From positions 1-10,099 of the forward strand of contig DATBLY010000062.1 in NCBI GenBank assembly GCA_036555125.1: a stretch of 10,099 nt of DNA. The letters are read 5' to 3'. Numbering within the stretch: the stretch's first letter is position 1; each line of letters starts with the position of its first letter. Position numbers and translations under genes: made by a program. Shown piece after piece: positions 1 through 5,516 of this stretch. Below the pieces are notes generated by a model that was given only the letters and a program-made list of their open reading frames with translations, ran no database searches and had not been told where the DNA came from. This stretch comes from DATBLY01 sp036555125. GTDB lineage: Bacteria; Actinomycetota; UBA4738; HRBIN12.

Positions 1-2
1 TG

Positions 3-1202
3 AACGGCCTGTTCGTCGTCTTCGGCTTCGTGATCGCGGCATTCTTCCCGTTCCTCGCGATCTACCTGGAATCGCGCGGACTGTCGGCGTCGCAGGTAGG
101 GTTCGTGCTGGCCGCCATGGCGCTCGCCCGGATCGTGGCGAACCCGCTGTGGGGCCATCAGGCCGACACGCGGATCGGCCGGCTCGCCGCGCTGCAGCTC
201 GGCACGATCGGCTCCGGCGCGGCGGCCCTCGCGATGAACCGGGTCGACGGCGTCGTCCCGATCGCGATCGTCGCGGCGATCCTCGCGGCGGCGATGGTCG
301 CGACCGGCCCGAACATCGACGCGATCACGCTGGTGCACCTGGGCGACGAGCGGATGGCGGACTACGGGCGGATCCGGGCCTGGGAGAGCCTGAGCTACGC
401 GGCCGGGTGCGTGGTCTTCGGCGCGATCCTCCAGGCCGCGGGCCTCCGGTGGGCGATGCCGCTCTACGCGGTCGCGAGCCTCGGCGTGCTGGTGTGGACG
501 CTCACGTTCGAGCGGGACCGGCCCGCGCGGGGCCAGGTCCACGGCCGACTGGGTGCCGTCGGCGCGGTGTTCCGCGAGGCGCCGCGCTTCTGGGGCTTCC
601 TCGCCGCGACGCTGCTGGTCTGGACGGGGTTCAACGCCGCCTGGAACTTCATCTCGCTGAAGATCGCGAGCGAGGGCGGCGGGCCGTTGCTGATCGGCCT
701 CGGCACGGCGCTCGGCGGGCTCGTCGAGGTCCCGGTGATGCGCCGGTCCTCGCGCCTCCAATCCGGCTGGGGTCTCCGCCGCGTCTACGCCCTCGGCTGC
801 ACGATCTACGCGATCGGGTTCCTCGCGTGGGGGCTGATCGACTCGCCGACGATCGTCAGCCTGCTCACGGTGTTCGAGGGAGCGGCGTTCGCCCTGCTGT
901 TCACGACCGGGATCGTCGTGATCGGGCGGCTCGTCCCCTCGACGCTGTACTCCTCGGCGAACTCCGTGGCGGCGATGGTGGGCTTCGGCATCGGCCCGAT
1001 CCTCGGCGCGGGGATCGGCGGCGTGCTGTACGACCGCGCCGGGACCCTCGTGCTGTACACGTGCGCGTCGGCGCTGGCGCTCGCGGGCGCCGTCATCTCG
1101 TGGTTCGCGCTCGACACGCCCGTCCTCGACGAGCCGGCGGCGCCCCTGGCGATGGGCCTGGAAGCCGAGCCGCCGCCGGCGCCCGGCGAGGTGCCGCCGT
1201 GA
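3..1202 (+). CDS. MFS transporter (MFS_1-like / PPP-type), 5' end cut by or next to the window edge
   Basis: Multi-pass inner-membrane transporter of the major facilitator superfamily; the substrate cannot be told. The first helix reads FPFLAIYLESRGLS and is followed by a motif-A-like loop (GHQADTRIGR), the arrangement seen in the MFS_1-like group that includes phenylpropionate and nucleoside-type permeases. About eleven to twelve hydrophobic segments follow, with a central basic loop (ERDRPARGQ) between the two halves and a Pro/Ala/Glu-rich cytoplasmic tail. A GTG at 30 would start inside helix 1, so it is unlikely to be the true start. The frame stays open to the left edge, and the first two bases (tg) sit in frame as the end of a possible NTG codon, so the real start is at or just before the edge. 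The stop overlaps the next gene by 4 bp (GTGA), implying co-translation with the kinase-like gene. Confidence 0.85.
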   Translation, partial: NGLFVVFGFVIAAFFPFLAIYLESRGLSASQVGFVLAAMALARIVANPLWGHQADTRIGRLAALQLGTIGSGAAALAMNRVDGVVPIAIVAAILAAAMVATGPNIDAITLVHLGDERMADYGRIRAWESLSYAAGCVVFGAILQAAGLRWAMPLYAVASLGVLVWTLTFERDRPARGQVHGRLGAVGAVFREAPRFWGFLAATLLVWTGFNAAWNFISLKIASEGGGPLLIGLGTALGGLVEVPVMRRSSRLQSGWGLRRVYALGCTIYAIGFLAWGLIDSPTIVSLLTVFEGAAFALLFTTGIVVIGRLVPSTLYSSANSVAAMVGFGIGPILGAGIGGVLYDRAGTLVLYTCASALALAGAVISWFALDTPVLDEPAAPLAMGLEAEPPPAPGEVPP

Positions 1203-2089
1203 GCACCGTCGAGGAACACCGGTCGTTCGTCGCGTCGCGGTTCCCGGACCTCGGGCCGGTCGAGACGTTCGAGCCGGTCGACGGCGGGTGGGACGTGTTC
1301 ACGTACGTCGCGAACGGCGGGTGGATCGTGCAGTTCCCCCGCCTGCCCGGGACCGACGAGGTCCTGCGTCGCGAGGCGACGCTGTTGGAGGGCCTGCAGG
1401 GCGAGGTGTCCGGCGCGCTGCCGGCCCCGTCGTTCGTGCCCCAGGAACCGCCGTGCCTCGTCTACCGGCGGATCGAGGGAACGCCGATCGCGGACCCCGC
1501 GACGCCGGGGATCTGGCCGGAGCGGCTCGGCCGGTTCCTCTACGACCTGCACCTCGTGCCGCCGGAGTTCGCGGGGCTCCGGGCCTCGGCTCCGGCGGCG
1601 TGGCGCGAGGCGTACCGCGCCGAGCTCGACGGCTTCACCCGTCGCGTCTTCCCGCTGCTCGAGCCGGACGAACGCACGGCGGCCGAACGGATGTTCTCCG
1701 ACTTCGTCGACGACGACCGCAACTTCCGGTTCGCGACGGGGGTCGTCCACCGCGATCTCGGTCCCGAGCACGTCCTGCTGACCCCCGACGGCGACCTGGC
1801 CGGCGTGATCGACTGGGGCGATGCGGGGGTCGGCGACCCGGCGATCGACTTCGCCTGGCTCCTGCATCGGGCCCCCGAGGCGGGGGAGCGGGCGCTCGAG
1901 GCGTACGGCGGCGCGGCCGACGAGCGGTTCCTTGAGCGCGCCGCGTTCTACGATCGGCTGGGGCCCTGGTACGAGGTGACGCACGGGCTCGACACGGACC
2001 AGCCCGGGTTCGTCGCGAGCGGCCTGGCCGGCGTGCGCGACCGCCTGCCCGGAGAGCCGGCCCGAGACGGTCCGTCGTCGCCTCGGTGA
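1199..2089 (+). CDS. Aminoglycoside phosphotransferase (APH)-family kinase-like protein
   Basis: A 296-residue cytoplasmic protein of the APH/choline-kinase fold, which transfers phosphate from ATP to a small hydroxylated molecule. The N-lobe opens with a Gly-rich turn (DGGWDVFTYV) followed by a hinge-like segment (PCLVYRRIEGTPI). The catalytic loop is HRDLGPEHVL at residues 184-193, with the catalytic Asp at 186. The metal-binding IDWGDA lies at about 204-209 and is followed by the usual GDPAIDFAWLL helix. In the loop, the Asn expected in HxDxxxxN is His191, a variant I recall from other actinobacterial members. The GTG start at 1199 is chosen because it overlaps the upstream stop by 4 bp and has GAGGTG at 1188-1193 five bases ahead; the reading frame upstream is only the shadow of the transporter. 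The substrate is unknown. Family names mention antibiotics, but most such proteins act on other metabolites. Coupling to an exporter-like gene is suggestive only. Confidence 0.88.
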   Translation: MSTVEEHRSFVASRFPDLGPVETFEPVDGGWDVFTYVANGGWIVQFPRLPGTDEVLRREATLLEGLQGEVSGALPAPSFVPQEPPCLVYRRIEGTPIADPATPGIWPERLGRFLYDLHLVPPEFAGLRASAPAAWREAYRAELDGFTRRVFPLLEPDERTAAERMFSDFVDDDRNFRFATGVVHRDLGPEHVLLTPDGDLAGVIDWGDAGVGDPAIDFAWLLHRAPEAGERALEAYGGAADERFLERAAFYDRLGPWYEVTHGLDTDQPGFVASGLAGVRDRLPGEPARDGPSSPR

Positions 2090-2144
2090 GGTCGACGCTC
2101 ACGGCGACGCCGGGGAAGATGTCTGACACCGAACGTTCACGTGG

Positions 2145-2152
2145 AAGGAGGT
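2145..2152 (+). promoter_or_regulatory. Near-perfect Shine-Dalgarno that sets the start at 2157
   Basis: AAGGAGGT matches the anti-Shine-Dalgarno sequence over eight bases. It lies four bases before the ATG at 2157 and one base before an in-frame GTG at 2154, so the ATG is the better start. It is the strongest ribosome binding site in the window and suggests a highly translated small protein. Confidence 0.8.
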
Positions 2153-2156
2153 CGTG

Positions 2157-2537
2157 ATGCCCGACGGATCCGGAGGGTTGGTCGACAAGGGGAAGGACGT
2201 GGCGAGCGGCCTGGCCGACAAGACGAAGGCGGTCGCTGGCGATCTCGCCGGGAAGGCCGGCCCCGCGGCGGGGAAGGCGAAGGACGTCGTCGGCGACCTG
2301 GCCGACAGGACCAAGGAGGTCGCGGGCGACCTCGCCGAGAAGGCCGCTCCGGCGGCCGAGAAGGCGAAGGACGTCGTGGTGGAGCTCGCCGACAAGGTCA
2401 AGGGGTTCCTGAACCGAGCCGAGGACGCCTCGGGCGACGCGGCCGGCGAGGCCAAGGACGCGGCCAAGGACACGGCGAAGGACGCGAAGGATGTCGCGAA
2501 GCAGGCGAAGGACGCCGCGAAGGACGTGACCGACTGA
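2157..2537 (+). CDS. Small LEA-like Ala/Lys/Asp-rich repeat protein
   Basis: A 126-residue hydrophilic protein with no Cys, no His, almost no aromatic residues and no signal peptide. It is built from amphipathic helical repeats of the type K-x-K-D-V-a-x-x-L-A-D. Two blocks, residues 23-50 and 52-79, match at 22 of 28 positions with a period of 29 residues. A final stretch from about residue 99 is made of AKDA/AKDV units rich in Lys, Ala and Asp. This composition resembles late-embryogenesis-abundant (group 3) and bacterial stress proteins, which are unfolded in solution and become helical on drying or at membranes. A desiccation, osmotic or membrane-protecting role is inference from composition. 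The start is fixed by the AAGGAGGT site. It lies 67 bp after the kinase-like gene and converges with the glycosidase gene, 19 bp stop to stop. Another possibility is a nucleoid-associated or histone-H1-like tail protein, less likely because acidic residues balance the lysines. Confidence 0.82.
   Translation: MPDGSGGLVDKGKDVASGLADKTKAVAGDLAGKAGPAAGKAKDVVGDLADRTKEVAGDLAEKAAPAAEKAKDVVVELADKVKGFLNRAEDASGDAAGEAKDAAKDTAKDAKDVAKQAKDAAKDVTD
2223..2393 (+). repeat. In-frame tandem duplication, 87-nt period, inside the LEA-like gene
   Basis: Two copies of a 28-codon unit (2223-2306 and 2310-2393) encode TKxVAGDLAxKAxPAAxKAKDVVxxLAD-like blocks separated by one Arg codon. Of the six differences, four are Gly in the first copy changed to Glu, Ala or Val in the second, and the other two are Ala to Glu and Asp to Glu. 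The second copy is therefore more charged and more strongly helical. This looks like an old internal duplication that has since diverged. Confidence 0.75.
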
Positions 2538-2556
2538 GCGCGGGGCCGGCCGGACG

Positions 2557-3873
2557 TCAGTACGCGCGGATCCCGGGCGGCATCAGCTCGCCGTGCGCCG
2601 CGATCAGGTCGTCGCACATCGCGACGATCCGATCGGGCGGAAGGGTCGCCGCGGTGTTCGGATCCAGGAGCGCCGCCTGGTAGACCAGGTCACGCCGCCG
2701 CTCGATCGCGGCGCGGACCGTCAGCTCCACCACGTTCAGGAAGGTCCGGTTGAGCGCCAGGCACTGCGGGGGGAGCGCGCCGATCCGTTGGGGGTGGACG
2801 CCCTCGGCATCGACCGTGCAGGGGACCTCGACGCACGCGTCGGCCGGCAGGCCGTCGATCCACCCGTCGTTGCGGACGTTGCCGTAGATCTCACGGGCCC
2901 GGCCGGTCAGCATCGCGTGGACGATCTCCGACGCGAGCTCGGACCCGGGCTCCAGCTCGATCGCCTCGCCGGCGGCGAGCGCCTCCTCCATCGCGGCGTA
3001 CTCCGCCAGGTTCTCGTCGCTGCGCCGGATGTACTCGTCCACCGGGATCCGGAAGCGCTCGATCTGCGTGTCGTCGTGCAGGAACCAGGGCACGTACTCG
3101 GCCGAGTGCTCGCTCGACTCGGTGGGGAAGAACCCGAAGCGCCGGAACAGCTCGACGCGCACGCGTCGGCCGAGGCCCTCGGGGTCGGCCTCGATCCGCT
3201 CGCGGAGGCGCGGGTACAGGTCTTCGCCGGTCGCGGCCCGCTCGAAGCGGATCACGAAGCACTGGTGGTTGAAGCCCGCGGTCCGGAACGTGATCTCCTC
3301 TCGTGGCACGCCGACCATCCGGGCGAGGAACGCGTGGGTGTCGCGCACCGAGTGGCAGACGCCGACGACGTTCGCGAACCGCGATCCCGCGTAGACACCC
3401 CACGGGACCATCGCCATCGGGTTCGTGTAGCTGAGCAGGAGCGCGTCCGGACACCGCTCCGCCATCTCGTCGCCCATCTCGATCATCACGGGGATCGTCC
3501 GGAGACCGCGGAAGATCCCGCCGATCCCGATCGTGTCGGCGATCGTCTGCCGCACGCCGTATCGCTTCGGGATCTCGAAGTCGCGGACGGTGGCCGCGTA
3601 GCCCCCGACCTGGATCTCGTTGATCAGGAAGTCCGCGCCGTCGAACGCGGGGCCGCGGTCGAGGTGGGACTCCACCATGTACCCGGCGCCCGTCGCGTCG
3701 ACCGCGTACCGCGCGAGCCGCTCCGCCGTCGCGAGCCGGCCCGCGTCGATGTCGTGCAGCGCGATCGTCAGGGTGCCGTGGAGCTCCCGGTAGGCGCAGA
3801 GGTCGGCCAGGAGGCTCCGGGTGAACTCGACGCTCCCGGCGCCGATCAGCACGATCTTCCTGCGGGGGCCCAT
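2557..3873 (-). CDS. Family 4 glycoside hydrolase (alpha-glucosidase/alpha-galactosidase type)
   Basis: A 438-residue cytoplasmic NAD+- and metal-dependent glycosidase, which works by a redox-elimination mechanism at the sugar C3 rather than by two carboxylates. The N-terminal Rossmann motif is VLIGAGSVEF (Gly11, Gly13). The GH4 signature DTIGIGGIFRGLRT lies at about 113-126 and TNP at 150-152. The metal ligand motif is C173-H-S-V and its partner is GFNHQ with His203, essentially where AglA-type enzymes carry their Cys and His ligands. The C-terminal half holds PTESSEHSAEYVPWF from about residue 250. In GH4 the CHSV motif marks alpha-glucosidases and alpha-galactosidases acting on unphosphorylated sugars, against CN(V/I)P in 6-phospho-beta-glucosidases and CHEV in alpha-glucuronidases. 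Length is normal. ATG at 3873 has no clear ribosome binding site. No sugar transporter or regulator adjoins it, so the exact substrate is open. Confidence 0.9.
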   Translation of the reverse strand: MGPRRKIVLIGAGSVEFTRSLLADLCAYRELHGTLTIALHDIDAGRLATAERLARYAVDATGAGYMVESHLDRGPAFDGADFLINEIQVGGYAATVRDFEIPKRYGVRQTIADTIGIGGIFRGLRTIPVMIEMGDEMAERCPDALLLSYTNPMAMVPWGVYAGSRFANVVGVCHSVRDTHAFLARMVGVPREEITFRTAGFNHQCFVIRFERAATGEDLYPRLRERIEADPEGLGRRVRVELFRRFGFFPTESSEHSAEYVPWFLHDDTQIERFRIPVDEYIRRSDENLAEYAAMEEALAAGEAIELEPGSELASEIVHAMLTGRAREIYGNVRNDGWIDGLPADACVEVPCTVDAEGVHPQRIGALPPQCLALNRTFLNVVELTVRAAIERRRDLVYQAALLDPNTAATLPPDRIVAMCDDLIAAHGELMPPGIRAY

Positions 3874-3907
3874 CGGGTCGGCAGTCTCGCAGAACGCCCG
3901 CCGCGGC

Positions 3908-3913
3908 TACGAT
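3908..3913 (+). promoter_or_regulatory. Possible -10 element of the AsnC-domain/pirin/acetyltransferase operon
   Basis: TACGAT fits the actinobacterial TANNNT -10 pattern and would start transcription near 3920, some 30 bases before the ATG at 3951. No convincing TTGACA-like -35 is present at 17 bases upstream. It lies in the 77-bp gap between the divergent glycosidase and operon genes, the only place an operon promoter could sit outside a coding region. Confidence 0.35.
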
Positions 3914-3950
3914 GACCCCTCGGCCGTCGAGACGCGGGAGGTCCTGAGCG

Positions 3951-4184
3951 ATGGTGAGCGCGTACATCCTGGTGCAGACGGAAGTGGGGAAGGCGGGTCA
4001 GGTCACCGACCAGATCCGCGGGCTCGAGGGCGTCTCGCAGGTCGACGGCGTGACCGGCCCGTACGACGTGATCGCCCGCGTCGAGGCCACCGACCTCGAC
4101 GCGCTGGCCAAGGCGATCGTGATGCCGATGCAGGAGCTCGAGGGGATCACGCGCACGCTGACGTGCCCGGTCCTGCAGTTCTGA
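3951..4184 (+). CDS. Stand-alone Lrp/AsnC-type ligand-binding (RAM) domain protein
   Basis: A 77-residue protein that consists only of the alpha-beta effector domain of the Lrp/AsnC family, without a helix-turn-helix. It opens with MVSAYILVQTEVGKA, has the central VTGPYDVIARVEA block at about 34-46, and ends GITRTLTCPVLQF, all typical of the family. In full-length Lrp proteins this domain forms dimers and octamers and binds amino acids. Free-standing copies are common in actinobacteria and archaea and may sense metabolites or tune a partner regulator. ATG at 3951 has GGGAGGT at 3936-3942 eight bases ahead. It is the first gene of an operon with the bicupin (10-nt gap) and the acetyltransferase. 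It cannot bind DNA by itself on present evidence, so its job here is inference: a small-molecule sensor or assembly factor. Confidence 0.9.
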   Translation: MVSAYILVQTEVGKAGQVTDQIRGLEGVSQVDGVTGPYDVIARVEATDLDALAKAIVMPMQELEGITRTLTCPVLQF

Positions 4185-4194
4185 ACCGCCGCCC

Positions 4195-4914
4195 GTGACC
4201 ATCCGGATCCGCACCGACGACCAGATCTCCGACGTCGACGGGGGATGGTTCCGCGCGCGCTGGCACTACTCGTTCGACTCCTACTTCGATCCGGAGTACG
4301 TCCGGTTCGGGACGCTCCGGGTCTTCAACGACGACCGGCTGATCCCGGGAGCGATCTGGCCGATGCATCCGCACCAGGACGTGGAGGGGCTCACGTACGT
4401 CGTCGAAGGGAGCTTCCGGCACCAGGACGACGTGGGCGGGCCGCCCGGGCCGCTGCCGGCGGGCTCGGTGCAGCGGATGACGCTCGGCTCGGGGGCCTGG
4501 CACTCCGAGCAGAACGCGAGCCAGACGGAGCCGATGCGGTTCATCCAGCTCTGGATCCTGCCGGCCACGCCGGGCCTGACGCCCGGCGTGGAGCAGAAGG
4601 TCTTCACGCTGGCCGACCGCACGGACGGGCTCCTGAAGGCGATCAGCGGCGACGGGGGCGATGCCGTGCTGGTCCACCAGGACGCGCACGTGTTCGTCTC
4701 CCACCTCACCCCCGGAGCCGAGGTCGTCCACGAGCTCATCCCCGGGCGCGGGGTCTACCTCTACGTGATCGGGGGCGACGTCGCCGTGAACGGGGAACGG
4801 ATGATCACGGGCTCGGCCGCACAGATCATGGATGAGGAGCGGATCGGGATCGGTGCGGCCGAGGACACCGAGCTGATCCTGGTCGACGTCTCGCTCGACG
4901 ACGCCGGGACGTGA
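4195..4914 (+). CDS. Pirin-family bicupin (YhhW-like)
   Basis: A 239-residue two-cupin metalloprotein of the pirin family. The N-terminal cupin carries all four expected metal ligands: His58 and His60 in MHPHQDVEGLTYVVEG and His103 and Glu105 in WHSEQN. The ring of conserved residues around them (HPH-D-E, F-HxD, GSVQRMTxGxGxxHSE) matches bacterial pirins such as E. coli YhhW, which shows quercetin 2,3-dioxygenase activity in vitro. The C-terminal cupin, from about residue 135, has lost metal ligands, as is usual. Bacterial pirins are variously linked to oxidative stress, flavonoid cleavage or partner-protein control; the role here is not known. The GTG start at 4195 has no good ribosome binding site but sits 10 bases after the previous stop, so translation probably depends on coupling. 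The stop overlaps the acetyltransferase start by 4 bp. Confidence 0.92.
   Translation: MTIRIRTDDQISDVDGGWFRARWHYSFDSYFDPEYVRFGTLRVFNDDRLIPGAIWPMHPHQDVEGLTYVVEGSFRHQDDVGGPPGPLPAGSVQRMTLGSGAWHSEQNASQTEPMRFIQLWILPATPGLTPGVEQKVFTLADRTDGLLKAISGDGGDAVLVHQDAHVFVSHLTPGAEVVHELIPGRGVYLYVIGGDVAVNGERMITGSAAQIMDEERIGIGAAEDTELILVDVSLDDAGT
4565..4591. repeat. Perfect 11-bp inverted repeat inside the pirin gene
   Basis: CCACGCCGGGC (4565-4575) and GCCCGGCGTGG (4581-4591) are exact reverse complements separated by five bases. The resulting hairpin would be very stable in RNA. It codes for the ATPGLTPGVE segment that links the two cupin domains. There is no T-run behind it, so it does not look like a terminator. 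Confidence 0.7.
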
Positions 4915-5441
4915 CCCCGATCCGCGTCGTCCGCAGCGACGCGCTGTCGGCGGACGAGCGCGCCACGCTCCGCGCGCTCTTCGAGACCTGCTGGCCGGAC
5001 TTCGCGCAGGCGGACTGGGACCACATGTTCCCGGCCGACCACGTGCTGGTGGAGCTCGACGGGCGGATCGTGAGCCACGGCGCGGTGATCGAGCGCGAGC
5101 TCTGGGTCGGGGACCTCCGCTTGCGGACCGGATACGTCGAGAACGTGGCGACCGAGCCGGCGTTCCGCGCGAACGGATACGCCACCGCCGTGATGGCGGA
5201 GATCGGTCGCCGGATCCACGGAGCCTTCGAGCTGGGGGCGCTGGATACGGGTCGGCCGGGCTTCTACGAACGGCTCGGTTGGGAGCGATGGCGGGGTCCC
5301 ACGGCCGTGCGTCGAGCGGGCCACCTGATCGCGACGCCCGAGGAGGACGGCGCCGTGCTCGTGCGCCGGACCCCCAGCACCCCGGCGCTGGATCTCCGCG
5401 CGCGGATCAGCTGCGACGATCGCCCGGGGGACGTCTGGTAG
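4911..5441 (+). CDS. GNAT N-acetyltransferase closely resembling aminoglycoside 2'-N-acetyltransferase AAC(2')-I
   Basis: A 176-residue cytoplasmic acetyl-CoA-dependent acetyltransferase. The whole length can be laid against mycobacterial AAC(2')-Ic (about 181 residues) as I remember it. The shared blocks are HGAVIERxL, GYVENVAT (Glu77, matching the Glu of GYVE thought to act through water as base), the acetyl-CoA loop RANGYA at 86-91, FELGAL, then FYERLGW with Tyr119 matching the proposed general acid. They are followed by WRGPTAV, TPEEDGAV and the C-terminal CDDRPGDVW. The terminal GDVW is diagnostic, because the last Trp and its carboxylate help bind the aminoglycoside in that family. Generic GNAT proteins do not share it. 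The GTG start at 4911 overlaps the pirin stop by 4 bp. Whether it acts on antibiotics or on a native amino sugar, as proposed for mycobacterial cell-wall turnover, is not shown. The family call is firm; substrate is inference. Confidence 0.82.
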   Translation: MTPIRVVRSDALSADERATLRALFETCWPDFAQADWDHMFPADHVLVELDGRIVSHGAVIERELWVGDLRLRTGYVENVATEPAFRANGYATAVMAEIGRRIHGAFELGALDTGRPGFYERLGWERWRGPTAVRRAGHLIATPEEDGAVLVRRTPSTPALDLRARISCDDRPGDVW

Positions 5442-5500
5442 GGCCATCCGGTCGTTGCCACCGGTCTCCCACGCCGGGAGGATGGGGCACCGCTCGAACG

Positions 5501-5506
5501 AGGAGG
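5501..5506 (+). promoter_or_regulatory. Ribosome binding site of the secreted metalloprotease gene
   Basis: AGGAGG ends ten bases before the ATG at 5517, a slightly long but workable spacing. In the same 75-bp gap TTGCCA (5455-5460) resembles a -35 element, with only a weak GAGGAT at -10 distance (5478-5483). The gene may therefore have its own promoter, but the case is poor. Confidence 0.55.
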
Positions 5507-5516
5507 CTTCCGGAAC

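Noticed and set aside
149..1198. Upstream extension of the kinase-like frame through the transporter gene
   Set aside because: The translation is Arg/Gly/Asp-rich and without family features; only the part from GTG 1199 shows a real protein.
806..1984. A 392-codon minus-strand frame opposite the transporter and kinase genes
   Set aside because: It is antisense to two well-supported genes and has Arg/Pro-rich low-complexity sequence with no recognisable domain.
2099..2617. A minus-strand Ser/Ala/Phe-rich repetitive frame opposite the LEA-like gene
   Set aside because: Its repeats simply mirror the Lys/Ala/Asp codon repeats of the plus-strand gene, which has the strong ribosome binding site.
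2593..3915. A 440-codon plus-strand frame opposite the GH4 gene
   Set aside because: GH4 motifs on the minus strand are unambiguous; the opposite frame has shadow composition.
5442..5516. A clear promoter for the metalloprotease gene
   Set aside because: TTGCCA at 5455 is a fair -35, but the -10 at 17 bases (GAGGAT) is poor, so it was not listed as a promoter of its own.
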